Source: Streptomyces aureocirculatus
GTDB taxonomy: Bacteria; Actinomycetota; Actinomycetes; Streptomycetales; Streptomycetaceae
Reading direction: 5' to 3'
NCBI RefSeq assembly: GCF_000720475.1
Contig: NZ_JOAP01000033.1
Location: 18,080 to 82,079 of the forward strand
Length of the DNA: 64,000 bases
This document shows positions 1 to 7,193 of this stretch, in pieces (the first letter of the stretch is position 1; every line of letters starts with the position of its first letter). The notes beneath the pieces are model-generated. The model saw only the letters and a list, made by a program, of their open reading frames with translations, made no database searches and was not told where the DNA came from. Made by a program: the position numbers and the translations under genes.

Positions 1-197
1 TGCCGGTACACCCACGCCGACGGGTCATCGAGCTGCGTGCCCTTGACGAACAGGCGCCCCGAGCGGGCATGCACCGTGCAGGCGAGGCGGGACATCACCC
101 CGTGGCTGGCCGTCTCGGCCCGCTGTACCTGTCCCGCGTGGCGCTCGACGACACGCTGTACGGCAGCCGGTAGGTCATGCCATGAGATGCGCTCCAC
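1..197 (-). CDS. Aminoglycoside-phosphotransferase-like protein, N-terminal part only
   Basis: This is an open frame on the minus strand that runs off the left edge. It starts at GTG 197 and a purine-rich stretch about 10 nt upstream can serve as ribosome binding site. The visible 65 or so residues begin VERISWHDLP and include RLFVKGTQLDDPSAWVYR. That pattern (a W-x-D-L-P opening, then a beta-hairpin ending in a V-K-G lysine) is what I know from the N-lobe of Streptomyces phosphotransferases of the APH fold. The lysine would be the ATP-binding one. The catalytic C-lobe lies outside the window, so the substrate cannot be judged. It is the last visible member of a leftward gene cluster. The family call is by resemblance only. 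Confidence 0.55.
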   Translation of the reverse strand, partial: MERISWHDLPAAVQRVVERHAGQVQRAETASHGVMSRLACTVHARSGRLFVKGTQLDDPSAWVYR

Positions 198-300
198 CCC
201 GCGTTCCCCCCTTCGGTCGCGTCGGACAAACGGAGACCGGTCCCCGGCCCGGCCACAGAGTGGCACAGACCGGAGACCGGCACGGGGAAAGCGTCGAGCG

Positions 301-771
301 TCAGACCTTCTTGGGGCTGTTCAGGCTGTCGCTGCAATTCGCGTGGCATTGCGAGCACTCCGCGAGGTCCAGCTCAGGCCAGAACTCCATGTCGAGTTCG
401 TACCCGGCGAGCGTGATCGCGTCCACGGTTCGCTCGCGCAGCGTCTTGCCCCCGCCGTGCTCGTCCTTGTCGAGGAAACCCGGTTGGTGGTGCACGAACG
501 AGCCGAACGTCTGCTCGCAGAAGTCCTGATACGCCTTGGTGTGGAGCAGGAAGGCGTGCCAGAAGTCATCCACCAGGGGCGAAGGGCTGAGCGGCTTGTC
601 GCTGCGGGCGCTCGCCGCTACGAATGCGAGCATCTGCCCAACTCCGCGGTCTGCCTTCTCCTCGGTCAGTTGGGGGAACCTGCCGCGCATGTTGGCGGAA
701 AGGGTTGATCGCAGCTCGGCGCTGATCAGCCTCCGCGCGTCGATCGTTGCGCGCTCTTGGATGGTGGTCAT
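301..771 (-). CDS. Glycine-rich-domain-like (GRDP-type) small protein with C-terminal Cys cluster
   Basis: The protein has 156 residues. ATG 771 is preferred over an upstream in-frame ATG because a strong AAGGAGG lies 8-9 nt before it. The centre has VDDFWHAFLLHT (residues 67-78) followed by a Tyr/Phe/His-rich stretch ending FVHHQP. This W-H-x-x-x-L-H-T type motif recalls the conserved segment of plant glycine-rich-domain proteins and of small bacterial proteins annotated as GRDP-like. The C-terminus carries a CxxCxxxC cluster (ECSQCHANC), suggesting metal binding. No signal peptide or membrane span is visible. It is the fourth gene from the regulator at 2821. Function is unknown; similar small proteins often sit beside helix-turn-helix/TPR regulators in Streptomyces (from memory). 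Confidence 0.75.
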   Translation of the reverse strand: MTTIQERATIDARRLISAELRSTLSANMRGRFPQLTEEKADRGVGQMLAFVAASARSDKPLSPSPLVDDFWHAFLLHTKAYQDFCEQTFGSFVHHQPGFLDKDEHGGGKTLRERTVDAITLAGYELDMEFWPELDLAECSQCHANCSDSLNSPKKV

Positions 772-909
772 GTTCCTTGCCTCCTTGAGTCGGTGGTGCA
801 ACGGGCGTGGGTGGTAGCGACCGCGGCCGGGCGCTCCGCCACGGTCCGCGGTATGACCCCGCCCGCCGGGGGCTGTCCGGTCACTCGGCGGGCGGGGAGT
901 TCTATGCCG

Positions 910-1098
910 TCAGATGGACGGCGAGTCGGGCACGGAGTGCGCGGGGCCTGCCGCGTCCTGGCCGTCGAGGCTGTCGCTGATGAGGAAGCCGAGGCAGGAG
1001 AATCCTGCGGCCATCCCCAGGGCCCACAGCCACCCCAGGACGCGCCCCAAAGGGTCACAGCGAAGCGGTACGACTGCGGACGCGTGGCGCGCGTTCAC
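910..1098 (-). CDS. Small single-span membrane protein, unknown function
   Basis: This 62-residue frame starts at GTG 1098, which overlaps the stop of the preceding gene in a GTGA arrangement and so suggests translational coupling. Residues from about 18 to 42 (GRVLGWLWALGMAAGFSCLG) form one hydrophobic span, and both ends are polar. I do not recognise a family. The coupling and a plausible membrane helix argue that it is real. A Shine-Dalgarno sequence of its own is not evident, as expected for a coupled gene. Confidence 0.5.
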   Translation of the reverse strand: MNARHASAVVPLRCDPLGRVLGWLWALGMAAGFSCLGFLISDSLDGQDAAGPAHSVPDSPSI

Positions 1099-1535
1099 GA
1101 CACTGCCTCGCGCTTCGCGTTGCGCTGATCGATGATGCGCCCGATCTGACAGGCGCAGACCTCCATCTGATCAGGGGTGAGGATGAGCGTCGTCTCACTT
1201 GCCCCGCCGTCCTCGAAGTGAACTTGCACAGGCAGGGAGCCTTGTTGCGCACGAGGGTCGTAGACCGCGTCCCGCCGTATCGGCGTGATGTGGGTGACCT
1301 GAGCAGGCACCGGCCGCAGAGTCGTGCCGTCGGCGGGGGCGGACCAATCGTCACCGCCGCCCGGCGGGCGCAGGTGGTAGGTCCGCCGCCCCTCGCCGGG
1401 CAGGGCGACGACGACACCGACCCTGCCGTCTCGGGCGGTGTCTCGGGCGAGGTCTCCGAGCTGTGGGTGGAAGGGGGCCGCTGTGCCTAACTCTCCGCCC
1501 TGGGAAGGGAGATGAGGTGCTGGTCGTGGCGTCAT
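1095..1535 (-). CDS. Hypothetical protein of regulator-associated cluster
   Basis: This is a 146-residue soluble protein without signal peptide. The N-terminal third is rich in Pro, Gly and Arg. The C-terminal part contains a beta-strand-like segment and ends in a helical stretch with MEVCACQIGRIIDQRN. No known domain is recognised. It lies downstream of the helix-turn-helix/TPR regulator and overlaps the next small gene by 4 nt. The start at ATG 1535 has no good Shine-Dalgarno sequence, so the true start may lie some codons inside. Coding character is good (high GC at third positions). Confidence 0.6.
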   Translation of the reverse strand: MTPRPAPHLPSQGGELGTAAPFHPQLGDLARDTARDGRVGVVVALPGEGRRTYHLRPPGGGDDWSAPADGTTLRPVPAQVTHITPIRRDAVYDPRAQQGSLPVQVHFEDGGASETTLILTPDQMEVCACQIGRIIDQRNAKREAVS

Positions 1536-1591
1536 GCCATCGACGCTAGGAGGACGTCAGGGGCTCAATATGAGGGCGAGGAATATGACCC

Positions 1592-2821
1592 TCATCCGTC
1601 CAGGTGGAAGCGATCGGACATGCGGCGCAGCTTCTCGCGCGTGGCGGCGCGCTCGGCGTAGACGATGCTCCGGAGCGTCGCGCGGGCGATGGGGTGGTTG
1701 CGTACGAGCTGCGGAGCGATCCGCTCGGCCCTCTCCAGTTCGACGAGCGCCTTGTCCCGGCTGCCGTCCCACAACCACGCCCGGGCGAGGTCCATGTGGT
1801 GGTGCCCCTGGCGGGAGTTGGGCAGAGCGGCGACCAACGCGGGACTGGTGCGGCGGTTTATGGCGAGCGCCTTGGTCTGCTCGCCCGTCTCCAGGGCGAC
1901 GCTGATCGCGTGAATCTGTACGTTGCCCTGGGAGAACGTCAGCGAATGACGGTCGTAGACCGGTGGCCCTTGGCGCTCGCCCATGCGGTCGGCGGCGGCG
2001 CGGGCATGCCCGATCCGTTCCTCGGCTTCGGCTACGCGGTTCCCACGTGCGGCAGAGACCGCAGCGCGTAGCTGTAGTGATCCCCAGGCGCGCACCGCGA
2101 GCGGTTCGCCGCTGTCATAACCGTCCTGCACGCTGTTGAGCGCCCGGTCCGACAGGCTCAGCGCGTCGGACCAATCGGCGGTGGCCCACATGTCCCACAC
2201 GCGCATCCAGTCGGCTACGGCGGGCATCACCGCGTCGCCGGACAGCCGGGCGGACCACGCGGCCCGCTCGCAAGCCATGGCGATCAGCTCGGGATGTCCG
2301 AGCGCGTGCGCGGCGGTGTGGGCGAACTTGCAGCACACCGCGTACACCGCGTACGCCTCTTCGCGCTCGTGACCCGTAGCGACCTCGGCGAGCGCGCGGG
2401 TCTCGCGCAGCAGATCGGGCAGGACGCGCAGGATCGCGACGTTCGCCGCTGCGTCCCGCAAGCGGTGCAACCGCGTCATCTCGCGCCACAAGGCGGCCGA
2501 CGGGCGCGGCGTGCCGTCATATACGGGGGTGAGGTCATAGCGCCGCAGCTCTCTCATGATCGAGGACGCGGCGACCTGCCACTGATTCTCGCTCGGGCTG
2601 CTCGTGTACGGCCGTCCGATCAGGTCGTTGGGATGTACGTGCAGCTCGGCGGCAATCGCGTTGAGCAGCCCCACGCGGTCTATCTCGATCTGCCCGCACT
2701 CCATCTTGGACACCCACCCCTGACTCTTCCCCAGGGCTGCGGCGAGGTCCGCCTGCGGCATCCCGAGGCGCAGGCGCGCCCGGCGTACGCGACGGCCGAT
2801 CTCTTCGGCTTCCTCCAGCAT
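1592..2821 (-). CDS. XRE-family helix-turn-helix regulator with TPR-like C-terminal domain
   Basis: The protein has 409 residues, starting at ATG 2821 with a GGGGGTGAG element upstream. Residues about 8-65 form an XRE/Cro DNA-binding domain; ADLAAALGKSQGWVSKME covers the recognition region. The remaining 340 residues are helical, with Ala-rich repeats and AERAAWSARLSG-type helices typical of the TPR-like sensor half of large Streptomyces XRE proteins. Such regulators commonly respond to peptides or small ligands, but no ligand can be inferred here. It is the first gene of the leftward cluster that includes three small proteins and an APH-like gene, and it faces the tipA remnant across about 250 bp. 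It may control its own cluster. Confidence 0.85.
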   Translation of the reverse strand: MLEEAEEIGRRVRRARLRLGMPQADLAAALGKSQGWVSKMECGQIEIDRVGLLNAIAAELHVHPNDLIGRPYTSSPSENQWQVAASSIMRELRRYDLTPVYDGTPRPSAALWREMTRLHRLRDAAANVAILRVLPDLLRETRALAEVATGHEREEAYAVYAVCCKFAHTAAHALGHPELIAMACERAAWSARLSGDAVMPAVADWMRVWDMWATADWSDALSLSDRALNSVQDGYDSGEPLAVRAWGSLQLRAAVSAARGNRVAEAEERIGHARAAADRMGERQGPPVYDRHSLTFSQGNVQIHAISVALETGEQTKALAINRRTSPALVAALPNSRQGHHHMDLARAWLWDGSRDKALVELERAERIAPQLVRNHPIARATLRSIVYAERAATREKLRRMSDRFHLDG

Positions 2822-3075
2822 CAGCTCACCCCCAAGACTGCGGCGGGGCTGCTGGGCTCATGCGGTCGGCAGGGCATCAGGGCTCCATCCGTTCGGGCCT
2901 GTCCATTCAGAACGGTACCCATCCCTGTGTGGGCCGCAGGGGCTGTCGCGCTCTCTCTCGCTCGGCCGAGACCCGGGCGGGGCCGTCGGCGTGGTGCACC
3001 CATGAAAGCCACGGGCACGCTCTTGTGCCCCGAGGGCACACTCAGGGCACAAGGACCGGGAAGGGCCCGGAAAAC

Positions 3076-3370
3076 GTCCCCCTCGACGAGGTCGCGACCC
3101 TGCTCGACGACCCGGACGCGGACCCGCGCGCGCATCTGCGCCGCCAGCACGAGCTGCTGTCCGCCCGCATCGTCAAGCTCCAGCAGATGGTCACGGCCGT
3201 CGAGACCGCCATGGAGGCGCAACGCATGGGCATCAACCTCACCCCCGAGGAGAAGTTCGAGGTGTTCGGGGACTTCGACCCGGACCAGCACGCCGAGGAG
3301 GTGGAGCGCCGCTGGGGCGACACGGAGGCGTACGCGGAGTCGCAGCGCCGCACCGCCTGGGGCTATAAGG
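3076..3370 (+). pseudogene. tipA: Remnant of tipA (MerR-family thiostrepton-induced regulator)
   Basis: The plus frame from VPLDEVATLLDD through RRQHELLSARIVKLQ to NLTPEEKFEVFGDFDPDQHA and WGDTEAYAESQRRT closely matches my memory of the middle of TipAL: end of the MerR DNA-binding domain, the coiled-coil linker and the start of the ligand-binding TipAS domain. The first 60 or so residues with the helix-turn-helix are absent. Sequence upstream of 3076 is unrelated, although the frame stays open. Similarity stops near 3370, so most of TipAS (about 100 residues) is missing too. An in-frame ATG at 3004 lies upstream but would add a non-homologous N-terminus. I read this as a gene truncated at both ends that is not expected to bind DNA or thiopeptide antibiotics. 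Confidence 0.75.
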
Positions 3371-3524
3371 ACCAGGGGACCAGGGGGCCCGAGGTCAGGA
3401 CTTGCCCTGGAACCTGTCCGTGTCACCTGGCGTTGGTAACTTGGGGCGGCGACCGCTGTCATCACATCGCACGGCCGCCCCCGAAGCCCGCCGCACTTCC
3501 TCACACCCACAGGAGCCCGGAACC

Positions 3525-4772
3525 GTGACGACGCTTGCGCTCGGACCAAGCTGGCTAGATCCGGACTACCTGCTGAACCAGTTCGGCCTCTGGGGCCTGC
3601 TCCTGATCGTCTTCGCCGAGTCGGGCCTGCTCATCGGCTTCTTCCTGCCCGGTGACTCGCTCCTGTTCACCACCGGCCTGCTGATCACGACGAACAAGCT
3701 GGACACCCCGCTGTGGCTGACCTGCATCCTGATCTGCATCGCCGCGATCGCCGGTGACCAGGCCGGATATCTCTTCGGCAAGAAGGTCGGACCCTCCCTG
3801 TTCAACCGCCCGGACTCCAAGCTCTTCAAGCAGGAGAACGTGGTCAAGGCCCATGAGTTCTTCGAGAAGCACGGCCCGAAGTCCCTGGTCCTGGCCCGCT
3901 TCGTGCCGATCGTGCGGACGTTCACGCCGATCATCGCGGGCGTCAGCGGCATGCGGTACCGCTCGTTCATCACGTTCAACATCATCGGCGGCGTCCTGTG
4001 GGGCGCGGGCGTCACGCTGCTCGGCGCCTGGCTCGGCAAGCACGAGTTCGTCCACAAGAACATCGAGGCGATCCTGATCCTGATCGTCCTGATCTCGGTG
4101 GTGCCGATCATCATCGAGTTCCTGCGGGCCCGAGGCAAGGGCAAGAAGGGGGCCGCCCAGTCCCCGGACCAGACCTCCGCGGGCCAGGCCTCCCAGGCCT
4201 CGGCCCAGGAGGACGACTCCGCGGACGGTCAGCAGTACCGGACCCAGGAGCCGCAGTACCCGTACCAGGGCGGCTACTCCCAGCAGTACGAGGGCCAGCC
4301 CCAGCACCCCCACCAGCCCCAGTACCCGGGTGGGCAGCAGTACCAGGGCGGTCAGTACGGCGACCAGCAGAACCAGGGGCAGTACGGCGACCAGCAGAAC
4401 CAGGGGCAGTACGGCAACCAGCAGTACCAGAGCCAGTACGGCAACCAGCAGTACCAAGGGCAGTACGGCGGCCAGCAGCCGTACGGAAACGACCAGCAGC
4501 AGTACGGCGGCGATCAGCAGTACGGCGGCCAGCAGCAGCAGTACGGCGGCGGTCAGTACCAGGCGCAGCAGCCCCAGCACCCGGACGAGCAGGGCCAGTA
4601 CCCCGACCAGCAGACCCAGTTCCTGGGACAGCAGCCCCTGTACCCGGACCCCCACCAGGCCCCGGACCACCAGACCCCGGATCACGAGGCCCCGGACCAC
4701 CAGACCCAGTACCTGCGGCGGCAGCCCCCGGCCCCCGACGACTCCGAGCAGCACAACCAGAACAGGTACTGA
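3525..4772 (+). CDS. DedA-family membrane protein with long Q/Y/G-rich tail
   Basis: The protein has 415 residues. It starts at GTG 3525, with AGGAG 9 nt upstream. Residues 1-200 are a DedA/SNARE-associated domain: GFFLPGDSLLF (38-48), GDQAGYLFGKK (77-87), FEKHGPKSLVLARFVPIVRT (113-132) with the acid and paired-arginine motifs, and several membrane spans. DedA proteins are membrane transporters or lipid flippases in the undecaprenyl-phosphate and phosphatidylethanolamine context. From about residue 205 the protein turns into a 210-residue low-complexity tail dominated by Q, Y, G and P, with repeats such as QYGDQQNQG and QYGNQQYQ. The tail is unusual in length. The gene converges on the thrE-like gene, and a weak hairpin lies at 4779-4796. 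Confidence 0.9.
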   Translation: MTTLALGPSWLDPDYLLNQFGLWGLLLIVFAESGLLIGFFLPGDSLLFTTGLLITTNKLDTPLWLTCILICIAAIAGDQAGYLFGKKVGPSLFNRPDSKLFKQENVVKAHEFFEKHGPKSLVLARFVPIVRTFTPIIAGVSGMRYRSFITFNIIGGVLWGAGVTLLGAWLGKHEFVHKNIEAILILIVLISVVPIIIEFLRARGKGKKGAAQSPDQTSAGQASQASAQEDDSADGQQYRTQEPQYPYQGGYSQQYEGQPQHPHQPQYPGGQQYQGGQYGDQQNQGQYGDQQNQGQYGNQQYQSQYGNQQYQGQYGGQQPYGNDQQQYGGDQQYGGQQQQYGGGQYQAQQPQHPDEQGQYPDQQTQFLGQQPLYPDPHQAPDHQTPDHEAPDHQTQYLRRQPPAPDDSEQHNQNRY

Positions 4773-4797
4773 CCGGAGCCGTACCGAGCCGTACGGG

Positions 4798-6453
4798 TTA
4801 GAAGCCGCGCGTCCGCTTGGCCGCGCGGCGCCCCCGCTGGTCCTGCGCCGCCGGGGCCTTGAGGAAGAGACGGGACAGCTCCCCGCCGAGGTTCACGCCG
4901 ATCGCGATGGCCAGGGCGAGCGCCGCCGCCTTGGAGAGCGAGGCGAGGCCCGGGTTCAGGTTGTTGCGGGCGATCTCAAGAAGTCCGAAGTACGTCGCGC
5001 TACCGGGAAGCAGCGGCCCGATCGCCGCCGTCACGAACGGCAGCGCGGAAGCGAACCGGTAGCGCGAGAGCAACTGCCCGAACAGGCCCACGAGCCCTGC
5101 CGCGACCGCCGTGGCCGCCACCGGCGAGATGTCCCCGGCCCGCGCGAGCGCACCGTAGACCACCCAGGCGACCCCGCCGTTCAGGGTGACGAGCAGCACG
5201 GTTGAACGTTCCTGCTGAAGCAGGATCGCGAAGGCGAGGCTCAGTGCCATGGACGCGGCGATCTGGATCCAGGGCCGGTCGCTGGTGTGGATCGACGTCT
5301 CCGGGTTGAGGCCCGCGTCGAGGGTCACGCCGAGATAGAGCACCATCAGGACGCCGCAGACGATGCCGACGATCAGATACCCGACTTCCAGGAGCCGGGC
5401 GGCCGCGGTGATGTAGTAGCCGGTCAGACCGTCCTGGACGCCCGCGACGAGCGCCCGCCCCGGAATCAGCGCGAACAGCCCACCGGTGATCACCGCGGAC
5501 GCCTTCACGTCCGGCATGTCGAGCAGACTGATCGCCACGCCCATGGCGGCGGGCGGCATCGCCGCGACCACGAACTGGTAGAACTCCGGCAGACCGCGCC
5601 CGGCGCACAGCCACGCGAGCCGGTCGCCCAGCATCGCGCCAAGGGCGGCCGCGACGAACACGAGCACGTCACCGCCGACGAGGACGGACGCCGAACCGGC
5701 GAGCAGCCCGGCCGCGGCCGTCAGGGCCCAGCCCGGGTAGGGGTGCCGGTTGCGGCGCACCTCGGCGAGGCGCCGGTAGGCCTCCTCCAGGGAGACCTCG
5801 ACGTCCTCGGAGCTGATGTCGTCCACGAGCTGGTAGACGGCCGCGAGACGCGTGTAGTCCGTGCCGCGGCGGCGGACCGTCCGCGACGCCGTCACCGGGT
5901 CGTCGACAAGGGACGGCTGGTACGAGATGGCGATCAGCGTGAACGTGACGTTCGGCTCGCAGCGGTCGAGGCCGTAGGAGTGCGTGACGGCGAACATCGC
6001 CGCCTCCACGTCCTCCGCGCCCTCGCCGCCGGCCAGGAGCAGCTCCCCGATGCGCAGCGTCAGGTCCAGGACGCGCGGTACGGCGCGCCCCTCGTCGTCC
6101 TCCCGCTTCTGCGTCGGCTCCGGTGCCGGGCGCTCGGCCACCGGGGTGCGCAGCATCGTACGCATCCGGTCCTGCCAGGGCGCCTCCTTCGTCAGCCGGA
6201 CGATGGGCACCCCGCCGGGCGGCGTGAAGGCGGGCGGCTGCTGCCGGGCGTCGTAGGTCTGCGGCGGGGTGAACGCCGACGACTCGTTGTCCTCGGGCAC
6301 CTGCGGGATCCTGAGGCCCGTCGGGATCGTGAACTCGGAGGACGGATGGTCTTCCTCGGCCTCGGCCGTCTGGTCGACGCCGCCCACCGGGGCGAAGGCG
6401 CTGTGCGCCTCGTCCGACTGCGGCTTGCGGTCTTCCTCCTCCGGTTCAGCCAC
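4798..6453 (-). CDS. ThrE-type threonine/serine exporter family protein
   Basis: The protein has 551 residues. GTG 6453 is chosen because a GAGG motif lies 8 nt upstream and the sequence before it looks like promoter. Residues 1-120 are hydrophilic, disordered and acidic. Then comes the conserved N-terminal ThrE domain (DLTLRIGELLLAGGEGAEDV, C-E-P-N-V-T-F-T) and about ten membrane spans, including GLFALIPGRALVAGVQDG and the C-terminal ThrE_2 half (FVTAAIGPLLPGSATYFGL). The family exports threonine and serine in Corynebacterium; the substrate here is inferred. An exact 12-bp inverted repeat lies just upstream of its start. The gene converges with the DedA gene and lies downstream of ppa on the same strand, separated from it by a terminator. 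Confidence 0.88.
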   Translation of the reverse strand: MAEPEEEDRKPQSDEAHSAFAPVGGVDQTAEAEEDHPSSEFTIPTGLRIPQVPEDNESSAFTPPQTYDARQQPPAFTPPGGVPIVRLTKEAPWQDRMRTMLRTPVAERPAPEPTQKREDDEGRAVPRVLDLTLRIGELLLAGGEGAEDVEAAMFAVTHSYGLDRCEPNVTFTLIAISYQPSLVDDPVTASRTVRRRGTDYTRLAAVYQLVDDISSEDVEVSLEEAYRRLAEVRRNRHPYPGWALTAAAGLLAGSASVLVGGDVLVFVAAALGAMLGDRLAWLCAGRGLPEFYQFVVAAMPPAAMGVAISLLDMPDVKASAVITGGLFALIPGRALVAGVQDGLTGYYITAAARLLEVGYLIVGIVCGVLMVLYLGVTLDAGLNPETSIHTSDRPWIQIAASMALSLAFAILLQQERSTVLLVTLNGGVAWVVYGALARAGDISPVAATAVAAGLVGLFGQLLSRYRFASALPFVTAAIGPLLPGSATYFGLLEIARNNLNPGLASLSKAAALALAIAIGVNLGGELSRLFLKAPAAQDQRGRRAAKRTRGF

Positions 6454-6495
6454 CGGTGATGCCTCGCTCCTATGTGCGTACGTGTCGTTGCGCGC

Positions 6496-6530
6496 CCTAC
6501 GTACGTCAGTATGCGCACGACGTACGTAGG
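6496..6530. promoter_or_regulatory. Perfect 12-bp inverted repeat upstream of the thrE-like gene, candidate operator
   Basis: Positions 6496-6507 (CCTACGTACGTC) and 6519-6530 (GACGTACGTAGG) are exact reverse complements separated by 11 nt. A third CGTACGT core lies at 6476-6482, and TATGCG follows each arm (6510-6515 and 6531-6536). The site is 43-77 nt upstream of the GTG start at 6453. Arms of this length with about one helical turn between centres fit a dimeric regulator binding site. The regulator is unknown. Confidence 0.6.
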
Positions 6531-6559
6531 TATGCGTCCGCATCCATGGCGCAGACGCG

Positions 6560-6597
6560 GACGGGCCGCGTGACCCGGGGAGGTCACGCGGCCCGTC
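6560..6597 (-). terminator. Strong hairpin after ppa
   Basis: Positions 6560-6575 and 6582-6597 are perfectly complementary (16 bp) around a 6-nt loop. The hairpin begins about 20 nt beyond the ppa stop codon. There is no clear U-tract on the minus strand, as is common for Streptomyces terminators. Confidence 0.8.
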
Positions 6598-6616
6598 GGC
6601 TGCGGCTCGCGGGGGC

Positions 6617-7108
6617 TCAGTGGCCGCCCTGCGCCTCGAAGCGCTTGTACGAGGCCTCGATCTCGGCCTCGGCGTCGGTGCGGCCGACCCAGTCGGCGCC
6701 CTCGACGGACTTGCCGGGCTCCAGGTCCTTGTAGACCTCGAAGAAGTGCTGGATCTCCAGGCGGTCGAACTCGGACACGTGGTGGATGTCGCGCAGGTGC
6801 TCCACACGCGGGTCGGAGGCGGGGACGCACAGCAGCTTGTCGTCGCCGCCGGCCTCGTCCGTCATCCGGAACATGCCGATCGCGCGGCACTTGATGAGGC
6901 AGCCGGGGAAGGTCGGCTCGTCCAGGATGACCAGGGCGTCCAGCGGGTCGCCGTCCTCACCGAGGGTGTTCTCGACGAAGCCGTAGTCCGCCGGGTAGCT
7001 GGTGGACGTGAAGAGTCGACGGTCCAGGCGGATACGGCCGGTCTCGTGGTCGACCTCGTACTTGTTCCGCGAACCCTTCGGAATCTCGATGGTGACGTCG
7101 AACTCCAC
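6617..7108 (-). CDS. ppa: Inorganic pyrophosphatase
   Basis: The protein has 163 residues. GTG 7108 is chosen because GGAGGAG lies 6 nt upstream and the protein then starts [13 protein letters not shown] like its homologues; an upstream in-frame ATG would place the Shine-Dalgarno sequence inside the gene. It hydrolyses pyrophosphate to two phosphates and pulls biosynthetic reactions forward in the cytoplasm. The family I signature [11 protein letters not shown] with metal-binding aspartates, the SYPADYGF segment and the basic KGSRNKYE stretch are all present. Length equals the usual bacterial family I enzyme. It is divergent from dacB. Confidence 0.97.
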   Translation of the reverse strand: MEFDVTIEIPKGSRNKYEVDHETGRIRLDRRLFTSTSYPADYGFVENTLGEDGDPLDALVILDEPTFPGCLIKCRAIGMFRMTDEAGGDDKLLCVPASDPRVEHLRDIHHVSEFDRLEIQHFFEVYKDLEPGKSVEGADWVGRTDAEAEIEASYKRFEAQGGH

Positions 7109-7193
7109 GGGTGGCTCCTCCATGATCAGCACATACTTCGGGTGGTTAAGTGTCCCTCACGCAGATGTGTGATCGCGAAAGGGGCAGGTCGTC

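Noticed and set aside
3022..3053. 9-bp inverted repeat CTTGTGCCC/GGGCACAAG as a recombination or attachment site next to the tipA remnant
   Set aside because: No integrase gene, no direct repeat flanking the leftward cluster and no tRNA target; the repeat alone is insufficient.
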